Notes under the pieces: generated by a model
Told to the model about the DNA's origin: nothing
The model's input: only the letters and a program-made list of their open reading frames with translations
Databases searched by the model: none
Position numbers and translations under genes: made by a program
Part shown: in pieces, positions 11,093 through 20,155 of the stretch
Layout of the letters: each line of letters begins with the position of its first letter
How positions within the stretch are numbered: position 1 is the first letter of the stretch
Source: Symsagittifera roscoffensis
Taxonomy: Eukaryota; Xenacoelomorpha; Acoela; Convolutidae
Direction of reading: 5' to 3'
DNA length: 39,828 nt
Assembly (NCBI RefSeq): GCF_963678635.1
Contig: NW_026971647.1
Span: 1 to 39,828, forward strand

Positions 11093-12106
11093 TTTCATTT
11101 GCTTCCAAGAAAGATCGCGTTAATTTCCTTCAAGGAAACTCGCACTAAATATTCAAACACAATTCGCCACAAAAGCGCACCAAAGGTACAAAAGGTTTCG
11201 ATATTTTTTTTTTATAAAAACAAATCAGTTGTTTTTTTTTTGCATTTTAAGAGTACCGGTTTGATGCAATAGGTTGTGATTGCAAAATTCTACTTCTGTT
11301 TAATGGATTTTTTTTTCAGTATTTTGATGCAAGCGGTTTTGTTTGTACAGGTTTCTTTGATAACTAAATTTTTTTTATTAATGTAGGTGGTGATAAGAAA
11401 CGTTCTTTGAAGAAAGGTTAAAGTTTTTAATGAAAAGTTTCGAATCAAATTTACAAAAAAAAAGAATAATTTCGATATTGATTAGCTTATGGCGTTAATT
11501 GATTTGAGAGTTTTTGCTCGCTATCAAGAACCACAAAAGAAAATACCCAAGACATTTTCGAATTCATAATATGTTTTGAATTAACTGGCCTAGAAGTTAA
11601 AAAAATATATTTGATTATATAACAGAAAGCGAAATCCTTGTATGATCTATCAAAATATCAAAAATCGGGCAAAAAACTAAAAGGTAAAAAACTACGGTTT
11701 TTCGAAATCTAAGAATCTTGTTGCTAAGTTTTCTTATTTTTATCAAAAACATTGAGAAATAGGTTTCACATTACAAAATTAGATGAAAAGTTATCCCTAT
11801 TACGTATTTAGAAGTTTTGCATTTCAGTTTTTTCTGCTGTCTTAAAATTGATTGCTTTCAAAATTTCCCATTTTTCATCTAAAAACCTCCTTTCAAAGAA
11901 AAACTTTGGTTTATTTAGTGGTTGAGTTTTCTATAAAAAAATCTGGATTGAAGCAATCGATTCTGTTTGTATCGTTTTTTTTTCAGATATATAGAGTTGT
12001 CGATCATGACGATATGGTGGGAGACAAATTGATTAACAGTTTTTCTTCTGTTCAAAGAATTTTTCAACGAACAAACTTGAACAAAAATTACAAAATTCGA
12101 ATATAA
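11093..12106 (+). CDS. Candidate exons of an unidentified host gene (C2-like?)
   Basis: Two phase-0 open pieces look exon-like. The first (11093-11185) follows CTAATTCAG and ends at a possible AAG/GTAC donor; it encodes ISFKETRTKYSNTIRHKSAP, shaped like the middle strands of a C2 domain. The second follows a TTTTTTTTTCAG acceptor at 11987 and encodes RVVDHDDMVGDKL, shaped like a C2 Asp-rich loop, ending at TAA 12104-12106. Its frame is also open upstream from about 11852. The linking strands were not found and no upstream exons are evident, so this could be a pseudogene or chance. Only the open frames and splice-like sites are seen; the C2 idea is pattern recognition. Confidence 0.25.
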
Positions 12107-12290
12107 GTACTAATAATAAGATTTTTATGATCGCTTTTAAAACAAGTCAATCACCTCACTGGGGTGGTTAACAAATATCATTTGCGCTCGCTATCAAGAG
12201 CAACATTAAATTAGGAACAGTGGGAGACTTTTCAAATCCAAGATAATTCGTGAAATGACTGGCCTACAAAATTTGAAAAAAAGTTTCTGA
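11505..12290. repeat. Diverged direct repeat around GCTCGCTATCAAGA
   Basis: About 11511-11600 and 12180-12275 share GCTCGCTATCAAGA, a following (A)ACTGGCCTA word and similar spacing. This suggests an old local duplication of roughly 0.67 kb that may include the exon-like pieces annotated here. Divergence is high. Confidence 0.35.
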
Positions 12291-13085
12291 TTGCTTATCA
12301 CAAAACAAAATCGTTCTTCGTCCATATGTTTAACCTATAAAGATTTTAGAATCTTTAAGTGACTGATTACGTTTTTATGTGTTTCCAATTTGTTTTCTCT
12401 CCAACTTATCTATCTCTTGTACTTAATGAGTTTTTCAAAGTATAACACGTGTTTGATCTTTCGGTGAAAACTTCAGGAACTTTTTTTTCCGTTCAATCAG
12501 CTTTCTTGTTGAATATTTTAACCTCATTCAAAAAGTCAATATATTTTTGGGATAATACTAAAAAATGACCAAAAAACAAGATACTCAAAAAATATCGAAT
12601 AAAAAAGACTGCTCATGTTTGAATGATTTGAAGACAAAAATAATTTTTTCAAAAAAGGTACTCAAAGTATTGGTTTGAAAAAAAATTTCAAAAATCTCGA
12701 TTATTTTTTTAATTTTTTTTTTCAAGAAAATTTTATAAAGTTTTTTTCCTGTACTGCGAACAAAAAACTTGTCTTGCTTCTCTTATCTTAAACCACTGGA
12801 AAAATTTGTTCGAAAAAAAGCTACTTTTTTGTAACAACCGTCTAAATAACATCAGTCGTATGAATACTGTTTTGCTGTTTTGCCAAATGATGCAAGAAAC
12901 ATCTCAGTCCTTCAATGCCTTGCTAAAACCGCAACAACAAAATTGGAGAGTTTGATTGTCCAATACAAAACTTGTTTCTTCTTTTGACATTCACATGTGC
13001 CCCATTTTGACACAATTGTCATCTAACCGCGTTTTAATACTTTGATATTATCGATTTTGTTTTAATTAATAAACCATTCTAATCT
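12290..13085. other. AT-rich non-coding stretch
   Basis: Homopolymer-rich sequence with no supportable gene. An AATAAA within TTAATTAATAAACCATTC at about 13060-13080 lies upstream of the old LTR-like end and could belong to that LTR. Confidence 0.4.
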
Positions 13086-13244
13086 ATTGAAGTGCTCAAT
13101 CAACTTTTTTCGGCCGTGACTGCCGAGAATATGCGGTGACCTTTGCGGCACCCGTGAAGGGGTAAAAATTTTCTTATGAAGTCGAACCATTGTCTCTAGT
13201 TTCTTTATAACGGATGTAAGTGGAAAAATGTGTTACTTCCATTT

Positions 13245-13310
13245 TTCTTTCTCTCGTGAGAATATTTTTACCAATTGGTGGATCTGTTCTACTGGAAGAA
13301 ACTTACCAAC
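13245..13310 (+). repeat. Old LTR-like end, left copy
   Basis: TCTCGTGAGAATA.TTTTTACCAATTGG.GGATCT and the following bases are matched near 35366-35420, on the far side of the young element. The pair encloses decayed gag-like and other coding sequence, as the two LTR ends of an older element would. Only the last 60 or so bases can be matched, so the full LTR limits are unknown. Confidence 0.45.
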
Positions 13311-13435
13311 CCTCTGGATACTCGGTTGACTAAGAATAAAGTATAACATAGCACAGTCCAGTCTGGATCGAATTTTTTTTTAAAGTTTCGCCGTTCTGGC
13401 GTAAGCAAACAAAAAACCTGAATTGAGTGCTCGAA

Positions 13436-14460
13436 ATGGATCGTTGGACAACCGATGGCGGTAGCCAAATGAAAAAAGAACAAGTGTTGCTACGAAACAG
13501 ACTCACAATACCAATGAGGCCATCGTCGACGATTCTCGAGGAACTTATAGAATATGACACAAAAGCACAAAAAGGAGCCGAACGCGTGTAGCTGCATCAG
13601 AAAAAAAATGAATTGGACACAAGAATGAAAATCAGCGAATGGACAATGAAGGTGTACTTTGTGGAACAGTCCAGTTCGATGAAGTAGACAAAAAGGCTAA
13701 AATTTATATATACCTAGGTCTAGGACAAGAGACCAAAGACAGTTTAGACAAATGAGCCAAAGATTGACTTATATACAGCGTCAACCAGGGACCGAAGATA
13801 TTTTCGAACATGTTTTTCGAAGATGGTTTTATTGTTGAAAAGATCAGAATAATAAGGCAATTTGATTTCAAATTTCCTCAAAAATAATTATCTGGAACAA
13901 TTTCACGCGGAGCTAGTGAATTGGCCTCTAGAGCAGAGTGAATTGACAGAGAAGACGAATGATTACAAGCTTTGCATATGCTGGACAAGAAAAATCGGAA
14001 GGACTATTATCAAAAATGAAAAAACCCGAGGAAGCACACGACTCCGTTGAATGACACTAAAAAGAAAAGGAGCAACATGAGAAAAAACTACATCCAGGGA
14101 CATTCGAGCTCTACTGGAAACCAATTCAAAATCAAACAGGAACTAGTTGGTTTCAAAAACCAACAGAAAAACAACTCAACCATTCCAGCTTTTAAAATCA
14201 AGAAAAAAATTGTAGGGTAAACAAATGCTATGGGGCAACCAAAACCAGCCACAAAACAGACAATGCAAAAATTATGGAAATAACTTCTCAGCTCGACATC
14301 TACAAACGTATCTCACAAAAAGAAACAAATTTGTTCAAGATGGGGGAGGATGGGCCACTTCAAAAAAAACTGCAACCATCAAACGCCAATTGGGTTGAAT
14401 AGGTGGGGGTAAAGGAACCGCATCAAGGTCAACAAAAAGATACTTTTGATTTAGTTGCAG
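13436..14460 (+). pseudogene. Decayed gag of an older retroelement
   Basis: An ATG at 13436 opens a polar, charged frame of 51 codons that stops at TAG 13589-13591. The same frame then continues for about 35 further codons. Later coding-like patches are in other frames (for example 13862-14050). Near 14333-14395 one frame reads CSRWGRMGHFKKNC, which is a CCHC zinc knuckle (C-x2-C-x4-H-x4-C) whose second Cys has become Trp. This identifies nucleocapsid-like sequence. The remains are contiguous with 33303 onward if the young element is removed. Whether the old element was Ty3/gypsy or BEL/Pao cannot be told. Confidence 0.55.
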
Positions 14461-14498
14461 TCTAAGAACTTACAACAGAAAGGGGGCCCAAAACCTAC

Positions 14499-14502
14499 AT
14501 TG
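14499..14502. repeat. Target site duplication ATTG, left
   Basis: ATTG directly precedes the left LTR and is repeated directly after the right LTR at 33299-33302. A 4-bp duplication is usual for Ty3/gypsy-type integration, and a perfect copy confirms a single insertion event without later LTR recombination. Confidence 0.85.
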
Positions 14503-14617
14503 TGGAACCTGATCTAAACTACATTTAATGATTGGATAAATTAGATATTTTACCACTGTAAAGTATTTAATATTAACCAATCATGATCCATCTAACTAAC
14601 AACCCACTTATTTGTAA

Positions 14618-14645
14618 GTGCTGAAATTACTTGTAATTTCAGCAC
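14618..14645 (+). promoter_or_regulatory. Perfect 12-bp hairpin inside the LTR
   Basis: GTGCTGAAATTA, loop CTTG, TAATTTCAGCAC. The same hairpin is kept unchanged in the 3' LTR at 33004-33031. Its role is unknown; a stem in the transcript near the polyadenylation signal, or a palindromic protein site, are both possible. Confidence 0.7.
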
Positions 14646-14706
14646 CAGAGAGATTTGAATTTAACTTAGAAATTAGTTGACTCTCCAAGAAGACTTCAGC
14701 TGCCGC

Positions 14707-14712
14707 AATAAA
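14707..14712 (+). terminator. Polyadenylation signal AATAAA in 5' LTR
   Basis: The canonical hexamer lies about half-way through the LTR. The copy at 33093-33098 in the 3' LTR would direct 3' end formation of the genomic transcript. Confidence 0.55.
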
Positions 14713-14914
14713 CCAGTATACCCTAGATCTATTGAGCCTAGAAGAGACTAGTTAAACAACCTGAGACTAGATAGTATAAGAGTAAGATTAGGATCGGTAT
14801 TAGACTAAGAAGTTGCACGAATCTATCCGGCCGAAAATAAGATAGCGTGACGAGCAGACGGTGTACCCTATCCGAAATTACTCTATGAGTTATACACTTC
14901 GGTCCTAACTCATC

Positions 14915-14932
14915 TGGTTCGACCATAAGTCT
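14915..14932 (+). other. Probable primer-binding site
   Basis: TGGTTCGACC begins two bases after the LTR. It has the TGG expected to pair with a tRNA 3' CCA end, and the sequence continues into ATAAGTCTCGAAC, which resembles the complement of a T-arm. The matching tRNA could not be identified, and the tRNA-like spacing appears one base short. Confidence 0.55.
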
Positions 14933-16148
14933 CGAACAAGACCTTAATAGCTTAGAATTAACCAAAAAATAGATTAGAATTTAGACAAAACATTTTTAAA
15001 ATGTTACACGACGATAATTTAATCGAAATGTCTCTACGACTCAATAGATCAAAGCCAATATTCCGAACGATAAGAGAACTACCAGAGACGACATACGACA
15101 AAGCAGAAACTTACCATATAGTTATATGATAGTTCGGCAAAAGCCAACACAAACTTTTGTATTTAGAATACTACTAGCAATGAATTTAGATTTTCATTTG
15201 CAAACATAAAATATTGAAGTCAATCTTCAAAATCATTTCAGGCGCTAAACAAAATTATTAATATACAATAACGATTGATAAAAAGATCTCAGATCGTTTT
15301 CCTAAATTCTGCAGTAATATACAAAACATGTTTGAAAAATATTTATTGAAAAATCAAAATAAAAATTAGTAGCCAAATAAAAATTAGACAATAAATGGTT
15401 AAGTAATCATAAATCATCCTGTTGTTCCAGCTTCATCACCTAAACATAACAGCATTCATAAGCTCACTAATATCATAAAAACACTAAATCTTTTCTCTAC
15501 ACAAATTTAAATTATTTTAAACTTAAATTCACTTAAATTTAAAACCAGATCATCAAGGCTCATCCTTGGATCTTAAATTATTTTCTATTTAATTACATTT
15601 AAAACTTGATCATCAAGGCCTATCCTTGGATCAAAAAGAACAATTTTGTTCTCCCCCACCCACTTAGCTAGTGTCTAACGACCTCAAACGTCGATTCACT
15701 ATCCAACCCTTTCTAAAAACCCAGGACTAACAGAAATTTTTGAATAAAACTAATCATTCAAATTAGGATAAACAGTGAAGAACTTCGGTTATTCATCCTT
15801 CACTTGATCCCCCCTCTTACCAGACCCAGGATAAATCTTAGACTTAGTAAGTTTAAAATAGTATCTAACGAACTACTCGCGTTCTAATTATACCTGAACC
15901 TTGTGGATCGATTTACTATTCTCCAACCCTGAACACAATCACTACCCTTAAGTAAGATTAAGTAAGTTAACACCTTAGCTTATACTAGCCACGAGAAAGT
16001 AAAAAATCATTCTTCGGAATCGAGATACTTTTCTCCCCAACCCTGAACAAATAGACCCAGGTTAGGCTAACCAAAAAAGCGTAAGGACTAACAGTCTAAG
16101 AAAATAGAAATCATTTAACAACCTTTTGCATCCGTCATCCTAAACCTT
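14933..16148 (+). other. Long 5' leader of the element
   Basis: About 1.2 kb lies between the primer-binding site and the first long ORF, with no supported gene. It holds the repeated dyad at 15548-15572 and 15608-15632, and several copies of CCAACCCTGAACA-like words (about 15922, 16038). Such leaders normally carry packaging and dimerisation signals. Confidence 0.6.
15548..15632 (+). repeat. Repeated 25-bp dyad in the leader
   Basis: GATCATCAAGGCTCATCCTTGGATC (15548-15572) recurs with two changed bases at 15608-15632. Each unit can fold by GATC/GATC and CAAGG/CCTTG pairing. Paired stem-loops in a retroelement leader suggest an RNA packaging or dimer signal, but this is inference. Confidence 0.6.
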
Positions 16149-16616
16149 ATGTCATTTAAAAACCTAGGAAATAAACAAACAATCGTTTTACACAATTGTG
16201 AAATAGATAACAAAAAATACGATCTTGTAATCACACCTCATACGCAAACAGTTGGATATATCAGAACAAAACGACAAACATTAAAAAGAAAAATAATAAC
16301 CAAACAAAGACAAATAACACGAAAAAGATTTTCCAAAAACCGAAACGCATTTTCAGAATCAGAAACCAGCAGTTTAGACGAACTTTATAAATTAAAAGAA
16401 TCTATAGATAAAAATTGCCCCATTCACGATCAATTATATTTTTCCGACTCAGAAACAACTTCAAATTCATCAAAAAGAGGAAAAAGAAGAATAAAAAAAC
16501 AATATAAACACAAACCAGTACATTTATACAATTGGAATCAACCAATTAGACACATCGATAGTTACATATTAACAGTCATCAAACGAAAAAATGAGCTCAA
16601 CACACACCCCAGGTGA
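16149..16616 (+). CDS. ORF1: basic 155-aa protein upstream of gag
   Basis: The ATG at 16149 opens a 155-codon frame after the long leader. The protein is not recognised. It has a strongly basic segment at about residues 39-68 (TKRQTLKRKIITKQRQITRK then RFSKNRN) and a second at about 109-123 (SKRGKRRIKKQYKHK), separated by acidic, Ser-rich parts (SESETSS, FSDSETTS). The basic parts could be nuclear-localisation or RNA-binding arms. The last 26 bases overlap the start of gag in another frame. A consensus splice donor, CAG/GTGAAG, lies in that overlap (exon end 16612), so the N-terminal part might also be spliced to downstream ORFs. The position before gag is unusual for gypsy elements. A Rev- or Rex-like role is only an analogy. 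Confidence 0.7.
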   Translation: MSFKNLGNKQTIVLHNCEIDNKKYDLVITPHTQTVGYIRTKRQTLKRKIITKQRQITRKRFSKNRNAFSESETSSLDELYKLKESIDKNCPIHDQLYFSDSETTSNSSKRGKRRIKKQYKHKPVHLYNWNQPIRHIDSYILTVIKRKNELNTHPR

Positions 16617-19600
16617 AGAAAGCCCAGATGATGATGATATCTTCCCCTTTATCGTAGATGCAACCACAGATAGAGGACAGCACATATTTTGCAAAAATTT
16701 ACTCTTAAATTTGTTTGAACCCGGAGTCAGTCCATGTAAAACAGAGTTCCCAGATGTAAAATTCAAAAGACAAATTATCGATCACTATTTGAAAGATATA
16801 TGCAACTTAACACAACAATACGGAATCTACTCCATACAATTCAGCTCACCAAACCAGAATCACAGCAAATATGTAATTCAAACAGACGACCTTGATTTAG
16901 AATTCTCAAAAGTATTCTCAGAATATATAAAAAGCATACAATATCATAACTCACAAAGAGCAAACTCCATATTCACCAATGAAGTTTTTGCAATAATATA
17001 TAGTTATATCTCGATATTAGAAAACGAAATCCCAATCTCAAATGTCTCACCGACAGAAACATCTAAACATATAAGAGTACGACATGAAATCACACTACTT
17101 TCTAGTTTTCTAAATATAATTAAAGAAAATTTCACTAAAGATGATGTTTCACAATATACAAACCATGACTTACAAAAAACCTTGGCATGGTTTATAATAG
17201 ATTATTTCACACATAATCTAGATTTAATTTCACAAGCAAGAAAAAATTTTAGACCTCAAAACTCAAACGATGATACTGCCATCACAGAACAGTCAGACTA
17301 TGTTTGGGACCCCGAATGGTCTCATCCCGCATTCATAAATTTCCCACAATCAATCTCAAGTCAAGCAATAAGTACGATATCTTATGTAAGAGATTATGTA
17401 AGAGTAATACCATTAACCATTGATGCAACACCATTAAACTATAATACATTTTTACCTGATATGCAAAATAATAGTTTAAACTCCACAATCATACACAATG
17501 AAAACCTCAATGGAACTAGAAATCTCACCCAGCAAGATATCCAGACACCATCACACTTCATAAATGAAGAAATCGTACAAACAACAATTACACAACAAAG
17601 CATTTCACCGATACGTCCAAATTTAACAACACCAAGAAATACAAACCCTTCACAAACACAGGTAACCTTACAATCAACCGTTAAACCTTCGGTTGCCCCA
17701 AAATATTCAAACATGGATTATCAGACATACAGACCCATGACAATACCGTCAAAGACACGTAAAACGTTCACTAGAAACAATTTTGCAGAACATAATTATA
17801 ATTACACACATCCATCAAAAACAAATAATCCCCCACGAAAAATTTTTAATAATTACACAAGATCTCGAAACTGGGATAACCCAATAGCACAAACTAATTC
17901 AGTAAATTTTCAAACAAATTTACATCCTTCACAGGATCGTACTGAAAACTATCCATTTTTTCAACAAAATAAAAATAAAAAACAAACATCTTATCAAATG
18001 GATTACTTATCCTCAGATGATGATTTTTTACAACCAGATATATTTGCACCATATAATCAAGAATATCGTGGACAAGGAGTACAGAAACCACATACAAATC
18101 ATAGAATTTTTTCCCCACAACCGATAGATACACAAAATCAACAATCAATTCAGCAACAAAACCCAATTAATACACAATATTTTCAACCAACTCAGCAACA
18201 AAACCCAATGATCACACACTCGTATCAACCGACGCAAATGCAAAATGAAATACCACTCCCATATTATCTTCAACAACACGAAATAACAAGAAATCAACTT
18301 TCAAATTTTTCTCAAATGCCAAATGCAGCAGAATCATTACAAATGACAATGAATCCATACCTTATGGGTGGATCATCAATAACATCAAATAAACCTTTAA
18401 TGGTATTCACAGGAACAGACCCTGAATATTCTGTAGAAGACTATTTAAATGCAGTAACAGCAAATCTGATTTTAAATATAGGACCTGAACCAATTAATAC
18501 GCCACTACATCAAAACTGGATACATCGACGCACAGCGTTGATACAAACAACTTTAGACGGCGCAGCCCAAAAATGGTTTTCAGTATTGCCTCTAGAAATA
18601 AAATCAAATTGGAAGAGATTTACACAAGAATTTTCAAAAATGTTTGATTCCGAAAGAAACAAACAACAACAAAGAGTTTTATGTAATGAAATTCGCAGAT
18701 TACCAAATGAAACCATCAAACAATTAGCAGTACGCATCGAAACACTAGTTCGAAAAGCATATTCATTAAATACACACGACTATAAAAACACAAAAATGAC
18801 AGAAATCTTATTGATGACCTTAACACCTCAATTAAGGAAAATAGCAATAAAAAAGAGAGCATCCCATCCCTCCTCAATTCGAGAGCCCGATTTAGATTTT
18901 CGAAAACTAGTAGACAAACTAGAACAAGCAGAAATCACAATGAAACTCGAAGAAACAGAAAATCTGAAATTACAATACGTTAACCGAATCGAAACAAATA
19001 CCACAAGTATCAACAATATACAGGAATCAGATACAGACCTCGTTGAAAAAATCACTGAAATACTCAATATTTACGAAAAACACCCAAACTTTAAAGGCAA
19101 ACCATCTTTCAAAAAATGGTGTAATTATTGCCGACGTTACGGACATAGTATTTCTGAATGTAGACAAAAACAGCAAGACAATCAAAATAAACCTCAAAAA
19201 TATAAAGAACCAAATAAATCATTCTATCAATACATGAAGAAAGATCAAAATCCACCAAACAAAAATGTATACAGCAGCAACAGTTCAGGAAAACCACTAC
19301 CGAGCAATACCAACTACACGAGAAATCAATCACCACATAACTCAAGTTATAGAGGAAGATCGCCAGAACGAAGAAATACACAAAATTCGTCACAAAATCA
19401 CTACAATAGACAAAATAGTAGAAACAACTACTCCAGATCAAATTCAAATACAACACGATTTGTTTCTAGATCTAATTCCCAATCAAGAAATAATTACTAT
19501 CCAAACAATCAATCACGAAATTCATCATACAATAGAAATAGAAACTACTCCAATAATCGGAATAGAAGTTATTCAAACAACCGAAACCAGAATTACCCGA

Positions 19601-19983
19601 ACAATCGATCAAGGAATAACTCATATAATAGATCAAACTATAACAGACCAAACAATAATTACCAAAACAGATCACGAAATAATTCACAAAATCGACATTC
19701 AAGTTATAATAATCGTTATAGAAATTATTCCCAATCACCACACAGGAATAATAACCATTATAAGAATTCTAACAATCGCCACAGAAGTAGTACACCTAAA
19801 CATCAAAGAAATATTAATCAAGTACAATCAAACCCAGAAACAACATCAGACCCTCCAGGTATTGATGACACAGTAACTGATACGTTACAACTCAATCAAA
19901 TAAACTGTGGATCTTTTTCATCACAAACAACCTTTTTCATCACATATATATGGAAATCAATTAGAACTCCTTCACAATTATAA
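16591..19983 (+). CDS. gag: Gag polyprotein (1130 aa) with CCHC knuckle
   Basis: The ATG at 16591 overlaps the end of ORF1. Residues 1-350 are of unknown fold. About 360-590 is Gln/Asn/Pro-rich low complexity, with a repeated QPTQQQNP-like unit near 515-550. From about 600 (PLMVFTGTDPEYSVEDYL) to 800 is a retrotransposon-type capsid domain, with AAQKWFSVLP and a helical stretch ending near LEQAEI. The zinc knuckle CNYCRRYGHSISEC spans 844-857 (C844, C847, H852, C857). Residues 870-1085 are a long Arg/Asn/Ser-rich basic tail, presumably RNA binding. At 1130 aa it is much longer than the usual gypsy Gag of roughly 300-500 aa, mainly through its N-terminal third and tail. It ends at TAA before pol, which lies in the same frame. 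Confidence 0.9.
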   Translation: MSSTHTPGEESPDDDDIFPFIVDATTDRGQHIFCKNLLLNLFEPGVSPCKTEFPDVKFKRQIIDHYLKDICNLTQQYGIYSIQFSSPNQNHSKYVIQTDDLDLEFSKVFSEYIKSIQYHNSQRANSIFTNEVFAIIYSYISILENEIPISNVSPTETSKHIRVRHEITLLSSFLNIIKENFTKDDVSQYTNHDLQKTLAWFIIDYFTHNLDLISQARKNFRPQNSNDDTAITEQSDYVWDPEWSHPAFINFPQSISSQAISTISYVRDYVRVIPLTIDATPLNYNTFLPDMQNNSLNSTIIHNENLNGTRNLTQQDIQTPSHFINEEIVQTTITQQSISPIRPNLTTPRNTNPSQTQVTLQSTVKPSVAPKYSNMDYQTYRPMTIPSKTRKTFTRNNFAEHNYNYTHPSKTNNPPRKIFNNYTRSRNWDNPIAQTNSVNFQTNLHPSQDRTENYPFFQQNKNKKQTSYQMDYLSSDDDFLQPDIFAPYNQEYRGQGVQKPHTNHRIFSPQPIDTQNQQSIQQQNPINTQYFQPTQQQNPMITHSYQPTQMQNEIPLPYYLQQHEITRNQLSNFSQMPNAAESLQMTMNPYLMGGSSITSNKPLMVFTGTDPEYSVEDYLNAVTANLILNIGPEPINTPLHQNWIHRRTALIQTTLDGAAQKWFSVLPLEIKSNWKRFTQEFSKMFDSERNKQQQRVLCNEIRRLPNETIKQLAVRIETLVRKAYSLNTHDYKNTKMTEILLMTLTPQLRKIAIKKRASHPSSIREPDLDFRKLVDKLEQAEITMKLEETENLKLQYVNRIETNTTSINNIQESDTDLVEKITEILNIYEKHPNFKGKPSFKKWCNYCRRYGHSISECRQKQQDNQNKPQKYKEPNKSFYQYMKKDQNPPNKNVYSSNSSGKPLPSNTNYTRNQSPHNSSYRGRSPERRNTQNSSQNHYNRQNSRNNYSRSNSNTTRFVSRSNSQSRNNYYPNNQSRNSSYNRNRNYSNNRNRSYSNNRNQNYPNNRSRNNSYNRSNYNRPNNNYQNRSRNNSQNRHSSYNNRYRNYSQSPHRNNNHYKNSNNRHRSSTPKHQRNINQVQSNPETTSDPPGIDDTVTDTLQLNQINCGSFSSQTTFFITYIWKSIRTPSQL
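16612..16613 (+). promoter_or_regulatory. Candidate major splice donor (CAG/GTGAAG)
   Basis: A near-consensus donor lies within the ORF1/gag overlap, 22 bases after the gag ATG. Env-bearing gypsy elements usually express env from a spliced RNA with a donor near the start of gag. Possible acceptors were noted at 25558 (TATATCCACAG). RNA evidence is needed. Confidence 0.4.
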
Positions 19984-20155
19984 TATTGAACCCATCCATT
20001 CTACACAAACAACACAAGAAACAAACGAAATTAACACTACAAATCAACCCAATAAGAATGACAAGACAAAATGCTTAAATACAAATCACATCTATCAAAA
20101 CATACAAAAAAAGAACAACCCAAAGAAAAAATTTGGACAATACCATTTCTTTTAG
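19907..20155 (+). other. Open frame bridging the gag end and pol start
   Basis: Frame +2 relative to gag and pol is open across the junction for 82 codons, overlapping the last 77 bases of gag and the first 85 of pol. Gag and pol are in one frame but separated by stops (TAA 19981-19983, then TGA, TAA and TGA before 20062). The bridge could be used by two frameshifts, or it may be incidental, with pol started at its own ATG. Composition is similar to the flanking coding sequence. Confidence 0.35.

Larger units (their letters stand above)
14503..14912 (+). repeat. 5' LTR (410 bp)
   Basis: The LTR starts TGGAACC and ends CTAACTCA, the standard TG...CA form. It is the same length as the 3' LTR. 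The differences seen are near 14526 (A/T), 14720-14722 (ACC versus TTT) and 14742 (A/C). It contains AATAAA at 14707-14712 and a perfect 12-bp stem with a 4-base loop at 14618-14645. Confidence 0.95.

Noticed and set aside
19109-19456. Cys- and Tyr-rich minus-strand frame inside gag
   Set aside because: It lies antisense to the Arg/Asn-rich Gag tail. Low-complexity AAT/AGA codons leave the other strand open. Treated as a shadow, like the other antisense frames in gag, pol and env.
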